From assembly GCF_900109545.1 (NCBI RefSeq), contig NZ_FOAP01000014.1:160646-224645 (forward strand): a stretch of DNA of 64,000 bases, given 5' to 3'. The notes below the pieces were generated by a model. It saw only the letters and a list, made by a program, of their open reading frames with translations. It was not told where the DNA came from and ran no database searches. Shown piece by piece: positions 41,864 through 49,926 of the stretch; positions within the stretch are counted from its first letter, which is position 1, and each line of letters begins with the position of its first letter. Origin of the DNA: Stigmatella aurantiaca (lineage in GTDB: Bacteria > Myxococcota > Myxococcia > Myxococcales > Myxococcaceae). The position numbers and the translations under genes are program-made.

Positions 41864-42634
41864 ATGACCGTCTTCGCCTCCCGTTTCCCCTTCCTCCGCC
41901 GCGCGGCCTCCGCCCTGCTCCTCACGGGCTGGGTCGTGGCATGCGGCCCGGACCTCCAGCCCGAGCCGGGCGAGCCGCCTCCCGGGAACCCGCCGGAGAA
42001 CCCGCAGGACACGCACCTGCGCCACGTGGACAACGGGGATGGCACCTTCACCACCACGGTGGATGCCACGAACCAGACGGAGTGGATCGGCCTGGACCTG
42101 GACACGCGCCGCCAGGAGAACGCGAACGAGGACGCCAAGTGGGACGTGGCCTTCCAGCGCTTCCATGTCCGCTCGCGTGGGGGCTCGAGCGGCACGGGCG
42201 GGGTGGAGGTGGCGATGCTGGCCGGCTCGGACCTCTCTCAGGTGCTCCAGGCGCCCCAGGCCGGCTACGCCGTCGACGCGGCGGACGGCGAGGATGCCAA
42301 CACCAACCCGGACACCCCCTTCGAGGTGGGCGAGGGCTGGTACAGCTATGATCTGGGGACGCACACGCTCACGCCCCGCACGCAGGTCTACGTCGTCCGC
42401 TCGGACACAGGCGCCTTCTTCAAGCTCCAGTTCACCAGCTACTACGACACGGCCGGGACGCCCGGCATGCTCCAGCTCCGCTGGGGCCCGGTGCTGGCCC
42501 CGGAGGCCGCGGAGCTGCAGGTGAACGCCGAGAGCTCCAGCGAGTGGGTCTACCTCCAGGCGGGCAAGGGCGTGGTGCAGGTTCTGACAGGCGGCGGGGA
42601 CCGCTCCGTCACTCGGACTCCAGGCGCGCGTTGA
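41864..42634 (+). CDS. HmuY-family heme-binding lipoprotein
   Basis: 256 residues. A signal peptide ends GWVVACGPD, a lipobox. The mature protein has WIGLDLDTRRQENANEDAKWDVAFQRFHVRS and FFKLQFTSYYDTAGTPGMLQLRW, both typical of HmuY, which takes heme from host or environmental proteins and hands it to a TonB receptor. It follows that receptor by 25 bases in the same transcription unit under a Fur-like site. Its last 26 bases overlap the end of the convergent OhrR gene. Confidence 0.82.
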   Translation: MTVFASRFPFLRRAASALLLTGWVVACGPDLQPEPGEPPPGNPPENPQDTHLRHVDNGDGTFTTTVDATNQTEWIGLDLDTRRQENANEDAKWDVAFQRFHVRSRGGSSGTGGVEVAMLAGSDLSQVLQAPQAGYAVDAADGEDANTNPDTPFEVGEGWYSYDLGTHTLTPRTQVYVVRSDTGAFFKLQFTSYYDTAGTPGMLQLRWGPVLAPEAAELQVNAESSSEWVYLQAGKGVVQVLTGGGDRSVTRTPGAR

Positions 42635-43064
42635 GCGCATCCCGGAAGCGGAGAATCTCGCCCTTGAGGGCCTGAATCTCCCCCGGGGTGCGGCCCGAGG
42701 CCTCCAGCAGCGCGCGCGGGATGCACTCGGCCCGGGTGCGGAGCGCCCGGCCCGGGGCCGTCAGCCCAATGCGCACCTGCCGCTCGTCCTGGGGATCCCG
42801 GGCTCTCACCACGAGGCCCGCCGCCTCGAGCCGCTTCAGCAGCGGCGTGAGCGTCCCGGAGTCCAGGTGCAGCCGGTCGCCCAGCGCCTTCACCGTCAGG
42901 CCCTCCTCCTCCCACAGCACGAGCATCACCAGGTACTGCGGGTAGGTGAGGCCCAGGTCTTCCAGCAGGGAGCGGTAGGTGCGCTGCAGGGCATGAACCG
43001 CCGAGTAGAGCGAGAAGCAGAGCTGCTCGCTCAGGTGCAGGGGATCTGAACGCTTCTTGGGCAT
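42609..43064 (-). CDS. OhrR-type MarR family peroxide sensor
   Basis: 151 residues from the ATG reading [14 protein letters not shown]. The reactive Cys16 in [12 protein letters not shown] is the OhrR sensing residue for organic hydroperoxides. The winged helix runs at about 45-105 ([42 protein letters not shown]). It is likely a repressor that falls off DNA when Cys16 is oxidised. A 12-base palindrome sits 57 bases upstream and an identical one precedes the esterase gene, giving a probable regulon of two genes. Confidence 0.88.
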   Translation of the reverse strand: MPKKRSDPLHLSEQLCFSLYSAVHALQRTYRSLLEDLGLTYPQYLVMLVLWEEEGLTVKALGDRLHLDSGTLTPLLKRLEAAGLVVRARDPQDERQVRIGLTAPGRALRTRAECIPRALLEASGRTPGEIQALKGEILRFRDALNARLESE

Positions 43065-43120
43065 GGGACTCGGCCTCCCGGGGCGGGAAACCCCTGGAGA
43101 CAACGATGGTCCCGGGATTC

Positions 43121-43132
43121 ATTGCGCGCAAT
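43121..43132. promoter_or_regulatory. OhrR operator candidate, regulator side
   Basis: ATTGCGCGCAAT, a perfect 12-base palindrome 57 bases before the regulator start, identical at its core to the one before the esterase gene (44210-44223). It suggests autoregulation. Confidence 0.65.
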
Positions 43133-43140
43133 ATGATTGG

Positions 43141-44154
43141 CTACTTCTTCAGGGCGTCCTTCAGCGCCTGGCTGGCCTGCTGAATGGCAGCCCGGGCCGC
43201 CGGGGTGTCCGCGACGGCATTGAGCATCACGAAGTCGTGAATCGTGCCCAGGTACCGGGTGGCGGTGACGCGGACGCCCGCCTGCGAGAGCTTCCGGGCA
43301 TACGCCTCGCCCTCGTCGCGCAGCACGTCGTTCTCATCGGTGATGACCAGGGCGGGGGGCAGGCCGCGCAGCTCGTCGAGGGAGGCGCGCAGCGGGGAAG
43401 CCAGGATGTTCGCCCGGTCCGCGTCATCGCGGACGTACTGCGCCCAGAACCACTCCATCGCCGGCTTCGTGAGCCAGGGGCCATTCTGGAACTCGCGGTA
43501 GGAGTCCGTGGTGAAGGCCGCATCGGTCACTGGATAGAAGAGCACCTGGTACCGGAACTTCGGCGTGCCCCGCTGCTTCGCCATGAGCGTCACCGCGGCC
43601 GTCATGTCACCGCCCACGCTGTCGCCGGCGATGGCCAGGCGCGAGCCGTCGAGCTTCGCTTCCTTGCCATGCTCGGCCACCCACTTGGCCACCGCGTAGG
43701 ACTGCTCGATGGCGACGGGGAAGCGGGCCTCGGGAGAAGGGCTGTAGTTGACGAACACGATGGCCGCCTGCGTGCCCACGGCCAGCTCGCGCACGAGCCG
43801 GTCATGGGTGTCCTTGTCCCCCAGCACCCAGCCACCGCCATGAATGTAGATGACCGCGGGAAGGACCCCGGAGACACCCTTCGGACGGACAATGCGAATG
43901 GAGACCTTGCCCAGCTCGCCCCCGCCCGGAATGGTCCGGTCCTCGATGGCCGCGTCCGGCTTCTTCACCTCCCCGGCCTGGGCTCCACGCAGCACCTCGC
44001 GGGCGTCCTTCGGCGACAGCGTGTAGATGGGAGGACCTCCCGCCTTGGCTAGGCTGTCCACGAACGCCTGCGTGGAGGGCTCGAGCGGCGCGGCAACGGC
44101 ATGGGGGGCGGACACCGCCAGAAGACCGGCGGCCGCCAGGGAAGACAGCTTCAT
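43141..44154 (-). CDS. Secreted alpha/beta hydrolase, hormone-sensitive-lipase type
   Basis: 337 residues with a signal peptide (SAPHAVAA). HSL-family features: oxyanion HGGGW (105-109), nucleophile GDSVGG (Ser179), late Asp in DENDVLRDEG and His in GTIHDFVML. A secreted carboxylesterase on lipids or peroxidised lipids is plausible. Its placement next to an OhrR-type regulator with shared palindromes suggests induction by organic peroxides. The substrate is not known. Confidence 0.85.
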   Translation of the reverse strand: MKLSSLAAAGLLAVSAPHAVAAPLEPSTQAFVDSLAKAGGPPIYTLSPKDAREVLRGAQAGEVKKPDAAIEDRTIPGGGELGKVSIRIVRPKGVSGVLPAVIYIHGGGWVLGDKDTHDRLVRELAVGTQAAIVFVNYSPSPEARFPVAIEQSYAVAKWVAEHGKEAKLDGSRLAIAGDSVGGDMTAAVTLMAKQRGTPKFRYQVLFYPVTDAAFTTDSYREFQNGPWLTKPAMEWFWAQYVRDDADRANILASPLRASLDELRGLPPALVITDENDVLRDEGEAYARKLSQAGVRVTATRYLGTIHDFVMLNAVADTPAARAAIQQASQALKDALKK

Positions 44155-44209
44155 GAGATGGGCTCCTGTGATTGCGCTCAGGGCGCAGGTTGGTAAGAAT
44201 ACTTAACTT

Positions 44210-44223
44210 AATTGCGCGCAATT
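44210..44223. promoter_or_regulatory. OhrR operator candidate, esterase side
   Basis: AATTGCGCGCAATT, a perfect 14-base palindrome in the AT-rich divergent region, 56 bases before the esterase start. Same core as the site at 43121-43132. AATT half-repeats continue to its right (AATTGCCGTCAATT). Confidence 0.7.
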
Positions 44224-44337
44224 CAATTGCCGTCAATTTTAAATGAAATGTCGCTGCGGCTCTCACATCCCCGCCTAAACCGAAATCTGTGTTTTTGAGG
44301 TGGCCAATGCGTTTGAATCCGTACACTCCGCGCCGTG

Positions 44338-46134
44338 ATGACTGCCTTCCGCCCTCTCTTGCTGCTCTCGCTTGTGCTGTCCCTGGCCCTCCTTCCCGCT
44401 GCCTGCGGGGAGGACAAAACCGGAGGAAACCCTCCCGCCGATGCAGGAGGTGACCCGGGCGACGCGGGGGACCTCCCGGATGCAGGCGGCCCGGGCGACG
44501 CAGGGGACCCCAGCGGCCCGGGTGACGCGGGAGACCCCGACGCAGGTGAGCCAGGCGATGCGGGCGGGCCGGCCGACGCAGGCGAGCCCGGCGACGCGGG
44601 CGATGGCGGCGGAACGGATGGAGGGCCGCCCTCGGCGGATCCCGCCGAGCCGCTGTTCTCGGGGGCTCACATCTCCCGCATCGAGCTCACCGCCTCGCAG
44701 GAGGCCCTCGCGGCCCTTCAGGCAGACCCCGACACGTATGTGAAGGGAGCCCTCCACATGCAGATTGGACCGCAGACCCTGGACCTGCCGGAGATTGGCT
44801 TCCGCCTGAAGGGCCAGCTCGGCTCCTTCCGCCCGCTCAGCCAGAAGGCCGCCTTCGTGCTCAAGTTCGACAAGTTCGACGATGACCAGGCCCTGCTCGG
44901 CCTGAAGAAGCTGACCCTCAACAACATGGTGCAGGACCCGAGCATGATTCACGAGCGGCTCGGCTATGCGCTCTTCCGGGCCATGGAGGTGCCCGCCCCC
45001 CGGGCCGCGCACGCCACGGTCCGCATCAACGGCGCGCTGTATGGCGTCTACGCCGTCATCGAATCCACCGACAACTCCGTCTTCCTCAAGCGCTGGTTCG
45101 GCAGCCACAAGGGCAACCTGTACGAGGGCCAGTACGGCAGCGACTTCTACCCGGGCATGGAGGCCACCTTCGAGCTGGACAAGGGCGAGGACGTGAACTT
45201 CGCCGATATCGCCGCGCTCGCGCAGGCGCTCGACCAGATGACCAACCCGGACACGTTCCTGGAGGACGTGGCCCAGGTCATCGACATCGACAGCTACCTG
45301 CGCTTCGCGGCCACGGAGCTCTTCATCGGCCACTGGGACGGCTACGTCTCCTACCGGAACAACTTCATGATCTACCGCCGCCCCTCGGACTCGCGGTGGG
45401 TCTTCATCCCCTGGGGCATCGACCAGACCTTCGGCCAGTACACCGACACGTGGGCGGCGCACGGGCGCTTGCAGCGGATGTGCGTCGAGTCGCTCCCCTG
45501 CCGGCAGCGGCTGGCCCAGGCCTACGAGCAGGTGCTCCAGCGGGTCTCGGACCTGGCGATGGTGGACCAGGCCGTGGCGCTGGCCACCTTCCTCTGGGCG
45601 GACGTGCACGAGGACTCGCGCAAGGAAGTGGATGTGGGAACGGTGTTCAGCAAGATGACCGAGGCCATCGACTTCCTGAAGAACCGGCCCACCGACGTCC
45701 GCTTGCGGCTCGGGTGCATTGATCCGGCGAACTGCGAGCGGTGCGTCATGACGCCGGCGCCCACGGGCGGCAAGCTCGCGTTCTGCACGGAGACGGTGAG
45801 CTGGGCGGCGGCCGAGTCGGACTGCGTGGCCCAGGGCGGGCACCTCGCCTCCATCCACGACCGGGCGACCCAGGACGCCGTGCGCGCGGGGGCCCGGGCG
45901 CTGTCGATTGGCCCTTGGTGGTTTGGCCTGAACGACCTGGCCGAGGAGGGCACCTTCGAGTGGAGCGACAAGACGCCCGTCAACTTTACCCTGTGGGCCC
46001 CCAGCGAGCCCAACAACCAGGACAACGCCGAGGACTGCGCGCAGCTCTACGGGGCGGCCGGCACCTGGAACGACGTGACGTGCTCGGGCATGGCCAGCTA
46101 CGTGTGCGCCCTGCCCCCGCCCCCGGCCCCCTGA
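44338..46134 (+). CDS. Lipoprotein with CotH kinase-like domain and C-terminal C-type lectin domain
   Basis: 598 residues (a GTG one codon upstream is possible). A lipobox, LLPAACGED, is followed by about 85 residues of Asp-Ala-Gly-rich low complexity (GDAGDLPDAGGPGDAGD), a myxobacterial linker style. The CotH domain (about 105-455) shows IGFRLKGQLGSFRPLSQKAAF, YGVYAVIEST and FIPWGIDQTFG. The final 130 residues form a C-type lectin fold: CTETVSWAAAESDC, HLASIHDRA, WFGLNDLAEEGTFEWSD, APSEPNNQDNAEDCAQL and TWNDVTCSGMASYVC, with the EPN/WND calcium-site motifs intact. Likely a surface sugar-binding protein; kinase activity unproven. Confidence 0.85.
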   Translation: MTAFRPLLLLSLVLSLALLPAACGEDKTGGNPPADAGGDPGDAGDLPDAGGPGDAGDPSGPGDAGDPDAGEPGDAGGPADAGEPGDAGDGGGTDGGPPSADPAEPLFSGAHISRIELTASQEALAALQADPDTYVKGALHMQIGPQTLDLPEIGFRLKGQLGSFRPLSQKAAFVLKFDKFDDDQALLGLKKLTLNNMVQDPSMIHERLGYALFRAMEVPAPRAAHATVRINGALYGVYAVIESTDNSVFLKRWFGSHKGNLYEGQYGSDFYPGMEATFELDKGEDVNFADIAALAQALDQMTNPDTFLEDVAQVIDIDSYLRFAATELFIGHWDGYVSYRNNFMIYRRPSDSRWVFIPWGIDQTFGQYTDTWAAHGRLQRMCVESLPCRQRLAQAYEQVLQRVSDLAMVDQAVALATFLWADVHEDSRKEVDVGTVFSKMTEAIDFLKNRPTDVRLRLGCIDPANCERCVMTPAPTGGKLAFCTETVSWAAAESDCVAQGGHLASIHDRATQDAVRAGARALSIGPWWFGLNDLAEEGTFEWSDKTPVNFTLWAPSEPNNQDNAEDCAQLYGAAGTWNDVTCSGMASYVCALPPPPAP

Positions 46135-47007
46135 TCAACCCGGGTTGCCGGGCGGGCGGTGCAGCGTCTCCGCCGCGTACAGGGTGTTCTCCAGCAGGCT
46201 GGCGCGGGTCATCGGGCCCACGCCGCCTGGCACCGGGGTGATCCACCCGGCGCGCGCCAGCGCCGGGGCGAACTCCACATCCCCCACCAGCTTGCCATCC
46301 GCCTGACGGTTGATGCCGACGTCGATGACGATGGCGCCCTCTTTGATCCACTCGCCCTTCACGAGGCCGGGCTTGCCCGCGGCCACCACCAGCAGGTCCG
46401 CCTGGCCCACGTGGCGGGCGAGCTCCCGCGTGAAGCGGTGGGTGACGGTCACGGTGCACCCGGCCAGGAGCAGCTCCAGCGCCATCGGCCGGCCCACGAT
46501 GTTGGACGCGCTCACCACCACCGCGTTCAGGCCGTACGTGTCCACCCCGGTGCTGGCCAGCAGGGTCATGATGCCCTTGGGGGTGCAGGGCCGCAGCAGG
46601 GGGATGCGCTGGGCCAGGCGCCCGACGTTGTAGGGATGGAACCCGTCCACGTCCTTGTCTGGCCGGATGCGCTCCAGGAGCTGCGAGGCGTCCAGGTGGG
46701 CGGGCAGCGGCAGTTGCACGAGGATGCCATCGATGGCCGGATCCGCGTTGAGGCGGTCGATGAGCGACAGCAGCTCGGCCTGCGGCGTCTCCGCGGGCAA
46801 GTCATGCGCCACCGACAGGATGCCGACCTCCTCGCAGTCCTTGCGCTTGTGGGAGACGTAGACCTGTGAGGCCGGATCCGTCCCCACCAGGATGACGGCG
46901 AGCCCCGGGACGCGGAGCCCCTGTTGCCGCCGCTCGCTGACGCGTTGGGCAATGTGCTGGCGGATCTGGGTGGCGATCGCCTTGCCGTCGAGCAGTTGTG
47001 CAGTCAT
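46135..47007 (-). CDS. folD: Methylenetetrahydrofolate dehydrogenase/cyclohydrolase
   Basis: Bifunctional one-carbon enzyme making 10-formyl-THF. 290 residues from the ATG of [17 protein letters not shown]. Signatures [14 protein letters not shown] (catalytic Lys), [41 protein letters not shown] and [12 protein letters not shown]. Its stop abuts the stop of the convergent CotH gene with no spacer. Housekeeping gene, alone on this strand. Confidence 0.96.
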   Translation of the reverse strand: MTAQLLDGKAIATQIRQHIAQRVSERRQQGLRVPGLAVILVGTDPASQVYVSHKRKDCEEVGILSVAHDLPAETPQAELLSLIDRLNADPAIDGILVQLPLPAHLDASQLLERIRPDKDVDGFHPYNVGRLAQRIPLLRPCTPKGIMTLLASTGVDTYGLNAVVVSASNIVGRPMALELLLAGCTVTVTHRFTRELARHVGQADLLVVAAGKPGLVKGEWIKEGAIVIDVGINRQADGKLVGDVEFAPALARAGWITPVPGGVGPMTRASLLENTLYAAETLHRPPGNPG

Positions 47008-47224
47008 GAGAAGGGCGCGCACTCTGGCACCGCTCCCAGAGGGACTCCAGCGTGGCCCCTTCCGTGAAGGGTGAAGTCAACACAATCCGGGCCCTGCACA
47101 GCCAGCCAAACCAGTGAAAACCAGATTGCCGGAACTCCTGGCGAGAATGCAGACTGACGCTGCCGTGTTGGGGGGTCGATAGGCGGCCGCCCATCCCTCG
47201 GTGCGGCACGCATGAAACATTGCG

Positions 47225-47234
47225 TTCACGTGAA
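47225..47234. promoter_or_regulatory. TTCACGTGAA palindrome overlapping the GH6 translation start region
   Basis: Perfect 10-base palindrome 13 bases before the GH6 GTG, running into its AAGG ribosome site. A regulator here could block either transcription or translation. No regulator gene is adjacent. Confidence 0.3.
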
Positions 47235-47246
47235 AGGATCAACCCC

Positions 47247-48758
47247 GTGCAAGCTCGTGGCTCCCCTCGGCCCCGCTCCACCTGGCACCGCTGTTCCCTC
47301 GCCCTGACGCTCGCCTCGGGGCTGGCGCTGGCCTGTGGCCCGGCGCCCGAGGAGGAGGCCCCCCGGACGGCGCAGTCGGCTGCGGCCCTGTCGGACGCGC
47401 CTCAGCCCACCGCCACCACCGAGCTCGTCACCAACGGCACCTTCGGCAACGGCGCGGTGGCGCCCTGGTGGAACAACGCCAGCACCCAGGTCCGCGTCGA
47501 GAACGGCCGGCTGCGGGTCGATGTCGCCGGCACCGCCAACCTGTGGGACGCCATCATCGGCCAGAGCGGCATTCCGCTGGTGAGCGGCAAGGCGTACACG
47601 CTGTCCTTCAAGGCCTCGGCCTCGTCCAACTTCACCGTGCGCACGACGGTGCAGCAGGAGAGCGCCCCCTACACCTCGGTGCTCACCCAGCAGTTCTCGG
47701 TCACCACCACCTCGCAGCAGTTCTCGTTCCCCTTCACCTCGTCGCTCAGCACGAGCCAGGGTCAGGTCACCTTCCAGCTCGGGGGGCGCTCCGCGGCGGC
47801 CACCTTCTTCCTGGATGACATCTCCCTCACCAGCACGGACGGCACCACCCAGCCCCCGCCCGGCGGCTCGGGCCCCATCGCCATGACGAGCGGCTTCTAC
47901 GTGGACCCCAACACGGGGGCCGCGAGCTGGGTGCGCGCCAACGGCGGGGACTCGCGGGCCTCGCGCATCCAGGCGTCCATCGTGAGCAAGCCGGGGGCGC
48001 GCTGGTTCGGCAACTGGAGCGGGGACATCGGCGCGGCGGTGTCGAGCTACGTCTCGGCGGCCGATGCCGCCGACAAGCTGCCGGTGCTGGTGGCCTACAA
48101 CATCCCCGGCCGGGACTGCGGCAGCCACTCGGCGGGCGGCGCGGGCAGTCCCGAGGCCTACCGGGCGTGGATCTCCGCGTTCGCTACGGCGATCGGCAAC
48201 CGGCCCGCCATCGTCATCATCGAGCCGGACGCGGTGGCCCAGCTCGACTGCCTGTCGAATGACTCCGAGCGGCAGGTACGCCTGGGGCTGCTGCGCTATG
48301 CCACCGAGCAACTGCGCGACAAGGCAGTGAACACGTGGGCGTATCTCGACGGCGGGAACGCCCAGTGGATCGCCGCGGACACGATGGCGCAGCGGCTCGA
48401 CTCCGCCGGGGTGAAGAACATCCGGGGCTTCGCGCTCAACGTGTCGAACTTCTACACCACGGCCCAGTCCAACACGTACGGCACGTCGGTCAGCAACGCG
48501 CTGTCCAGCCGCTACGGCTACACGAAGAAGTTCGTCGTGGACACCAGCCGCAACGGCAACGGCTCCAACGGCGAGTGGTGCAACCCTGGCGGGCGCAAGC
48601 TGGGTGCCACGTCCCAGGTGAACACCGGCACGGGCGCCGAGTTGCTGCTGTGGGTGAAGTCCGTCGGTGAATCCGACGGCTATTGCGGCATTGCCCCGGG
48701 CGCCGCCGCCGGCCAGTTCAGTCCGGACCTGGCCATCCGGCTGATCGACGGCACCTGA
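47247..48758 (+). CDS. Lipoprotein glycoside hydrolase family 6 (cellulase) with CBM-like module
   Basis: 503 residues from a GTG with GAAAGG upstream (a TTG 27 bases earlier is less likely). A lipobox, GLALACGP, then a carbohydrate-binding-module-like domain (about 58-200; ELVTNGTFGNGAVAPWW, FFLDDISL) of the CBM4/9 type. The GH6 catalytic domain follows (about 215-503): VLVAYNIPGRDCGSHSAGG and VIIEPDAVAQLDC with the acid Asp, plus DTSRNGNG and a C-terminal LLLWVKSVGESDG. Cuts beta-1,4-glucan. Being a lipoprotein, it would stay on the cell surface or ride on vesicles. Confidence 0.9.
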   Translation: MQARGSPRPRSTWHRCSLALTLASGLALACGPAPEEEAPRTAQSAAALSDAPQPTATTELVTNGTFGNGAVAPWWNNASTQVRVENGRLRVDVAGTANLWDAIIGQSGIPLVSGKAYTLSFKASASSNFTVRTTVQQESAPYTSVLTQQFSVTTTSQQFSFPFTSSLSTSQGQVTFQLGGRSAAATFFLDDISLTSTDGTTQPPPGGSGPIAMTSGFYVDPNTGAASWVRANGGDSRASRIQASIVSKPGARWFGNWSGDIGAAVSSYVSAADAADKLPVLVAYNIPGRDCGSHSAGGAGSPEAYRAWISAFATAIGNRPAIVIIEPDAVAQLDCLSNDSERQVRLGLLRYATEQLRDKAVNTWAYLDGGNAQWIAADTMAQRLDSAGVKNIRGFALNVSNFYTTAQSNTYGTSVSNALSSRYGYTKKFVVDTSRNGNGSNGEWCNPGGRKLGATSQVNTGTGAELLLWVKSVGESDGYCGIAPGAAAGQFSPDLAIRLIDGT

Positions 48759-48813
48759 GCCCCGGGGGTGGGAAGAAGGCTTCCGCGGGCTACGCTACTG
48801 GGGCCCCTTCTTG

Positions 48814-49881
48814 ATGACGCCGCCGCCCAGAATTGAAGACCGCGCTCGCTTCCGCGTGTGGGCCGTGACCGGGGCCACGCTGCTGGGCGCGGCCCTGGCC
48901 CAGGCGGCGAACATCCCCGCGGGCGCCCTGCTCGGTGGGATGGCGGTGTCCCTGACGGCGGCCCTCACGCTGTCGGTCCACGTTCCCGTCCCACGGGGGT
49001 TGATGGTGGGCGCGCAAGCGGTGCTGGGGACCGCCATCTGCGCCTCGCTCACCCCCGAGGCCTGGGCCACGCTCGCGGAGAACTGGCCTGTCGCGCTCCT
49101 CAACGTGGTGGGCGTGGTGGGGGTCTCCCAGGCCGTGGCGCTGCTCTTCAGCCGGTGGACCGGGGTGGACTCGCTCACCGCCACCCTCGGGCTGCTGCCG
49201 GGAGGAGCCTCCGCCATGACGGCCCTGAGCGGCGAGGTGGGCGCGGACGAGCGGCTGGTGACGTTCTTCCAGTACCTGCGCCTGGGGGTCGTCATCCTCG
49301 TGGCGGTGGGGGTGAGCCGGTGGGCCGGGACGGCTCCCACCCCGGCGGCCTCCCCGGTGGAGCTGCTGCCGGAGCCCGCCACGCCGTGGATGGCCTGGGG
49401 CGTGTCCGCGCTCGTCGCCGCCGGGGGCGCGGCGGTGGGCACATGGCTGAAGCTGCCCGCGGGGGCCTTCCTGGGCCCTCTCCTGGTGGGCATCCCCCTC
49501 ACGGCCCTGGGCGTCTCCGTGGGGCTGTGGCCCCCGGGGCTCCTGCCGCTGTCGCTCTGGGCCATTGGCACCCGCGTGGGCAGCCACTTCGACGAGGGGG
49601 CCGTGCGCGAGCTGAAGCGCCTGGCCCTGGCCGCGCTGGTGGCCGCCTGCGCCCTGGTGGCCGGGTGTGCCCTGCTGGCCTGGGGCTGGTCGGCCCTCGG
49701 AAACGTGGACGTGCTCACCGCTTACTTCGCCACGTCTCCCGGAGGGGCGGACTCGGTGCTCGCCATCGCCCTGGGCACCCCGGCCCGCCTCACCTTGGTG
49801 CTCGCCGTGCAGGTCGGGCGGGTCCTCTTCATCTTCCTCGTGGCCCCGCTCTACCTGCGGCGCATGGCCCGGCGCCGGTGA
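48814..49881 (+). CDS. AbrB-type (ammonia monooxygenase-like) membrane protein
   Basis: 355 residues, about ten hydrophobic segments in two repeats. Repeat marks: AANIPAGALLGGMAVSL and LKLPAGAFLGPLLVGIPL; GLLPGGASAMTALSGEVGADERLV and TSPGGADSVLAIALG. These Gly-rich GGAS/GGAD loops define the AbrB family (PF05145), wrongly named ammonia monooxygenase in some databases. Transport substrate unknown. Transcribed after the GH6 gene and before a kinase gene, with enough space for separate promoters. Confidence 0.85.
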   Translation: MTPPPRIEDRARFRVWAVTGATLLGAALAQAANIPAGALLGGMAVSLTAALTLSVHVPVPRGLMVGAQAVLGTAICASLTPEAWATLAENWPVALLNVVGVVGVSQAVALLFSRWTGVDSLTATLGLLPGGASAMTALSGEVGADERLVTFFQYLRLGVVILVAVGVSRWAGTAPTPAASPVELLPEPATPWMAWGVSALVAAGGAAVGTWLKLPAGAFLGPLLVGIPLTALGVSVGLWPPGLLPLSLWAIGTRVGSHFDEGAVRELKRLALAALVAACALVAGCALLAWGWSALGNVDVLTAYFATSPGGADSVLAIALGTPARLTLVLAVQVGRVLFIFLVAPLYLRRMARRR

Positions 49882-49926
49882 GGAGTATCTCCAGAAATCA
49901 CTGAAGTGGTAGACGCATGGTTTTCC

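Noticed and set aside
44430..44640. Repetitive GACGCAGG-type sequence considered as a CRISPR or VNTR
   Set aside because: It is the coding sequence of an Asp-Ala-Gly low-complexity linker, with irregular spacing and no spacers.
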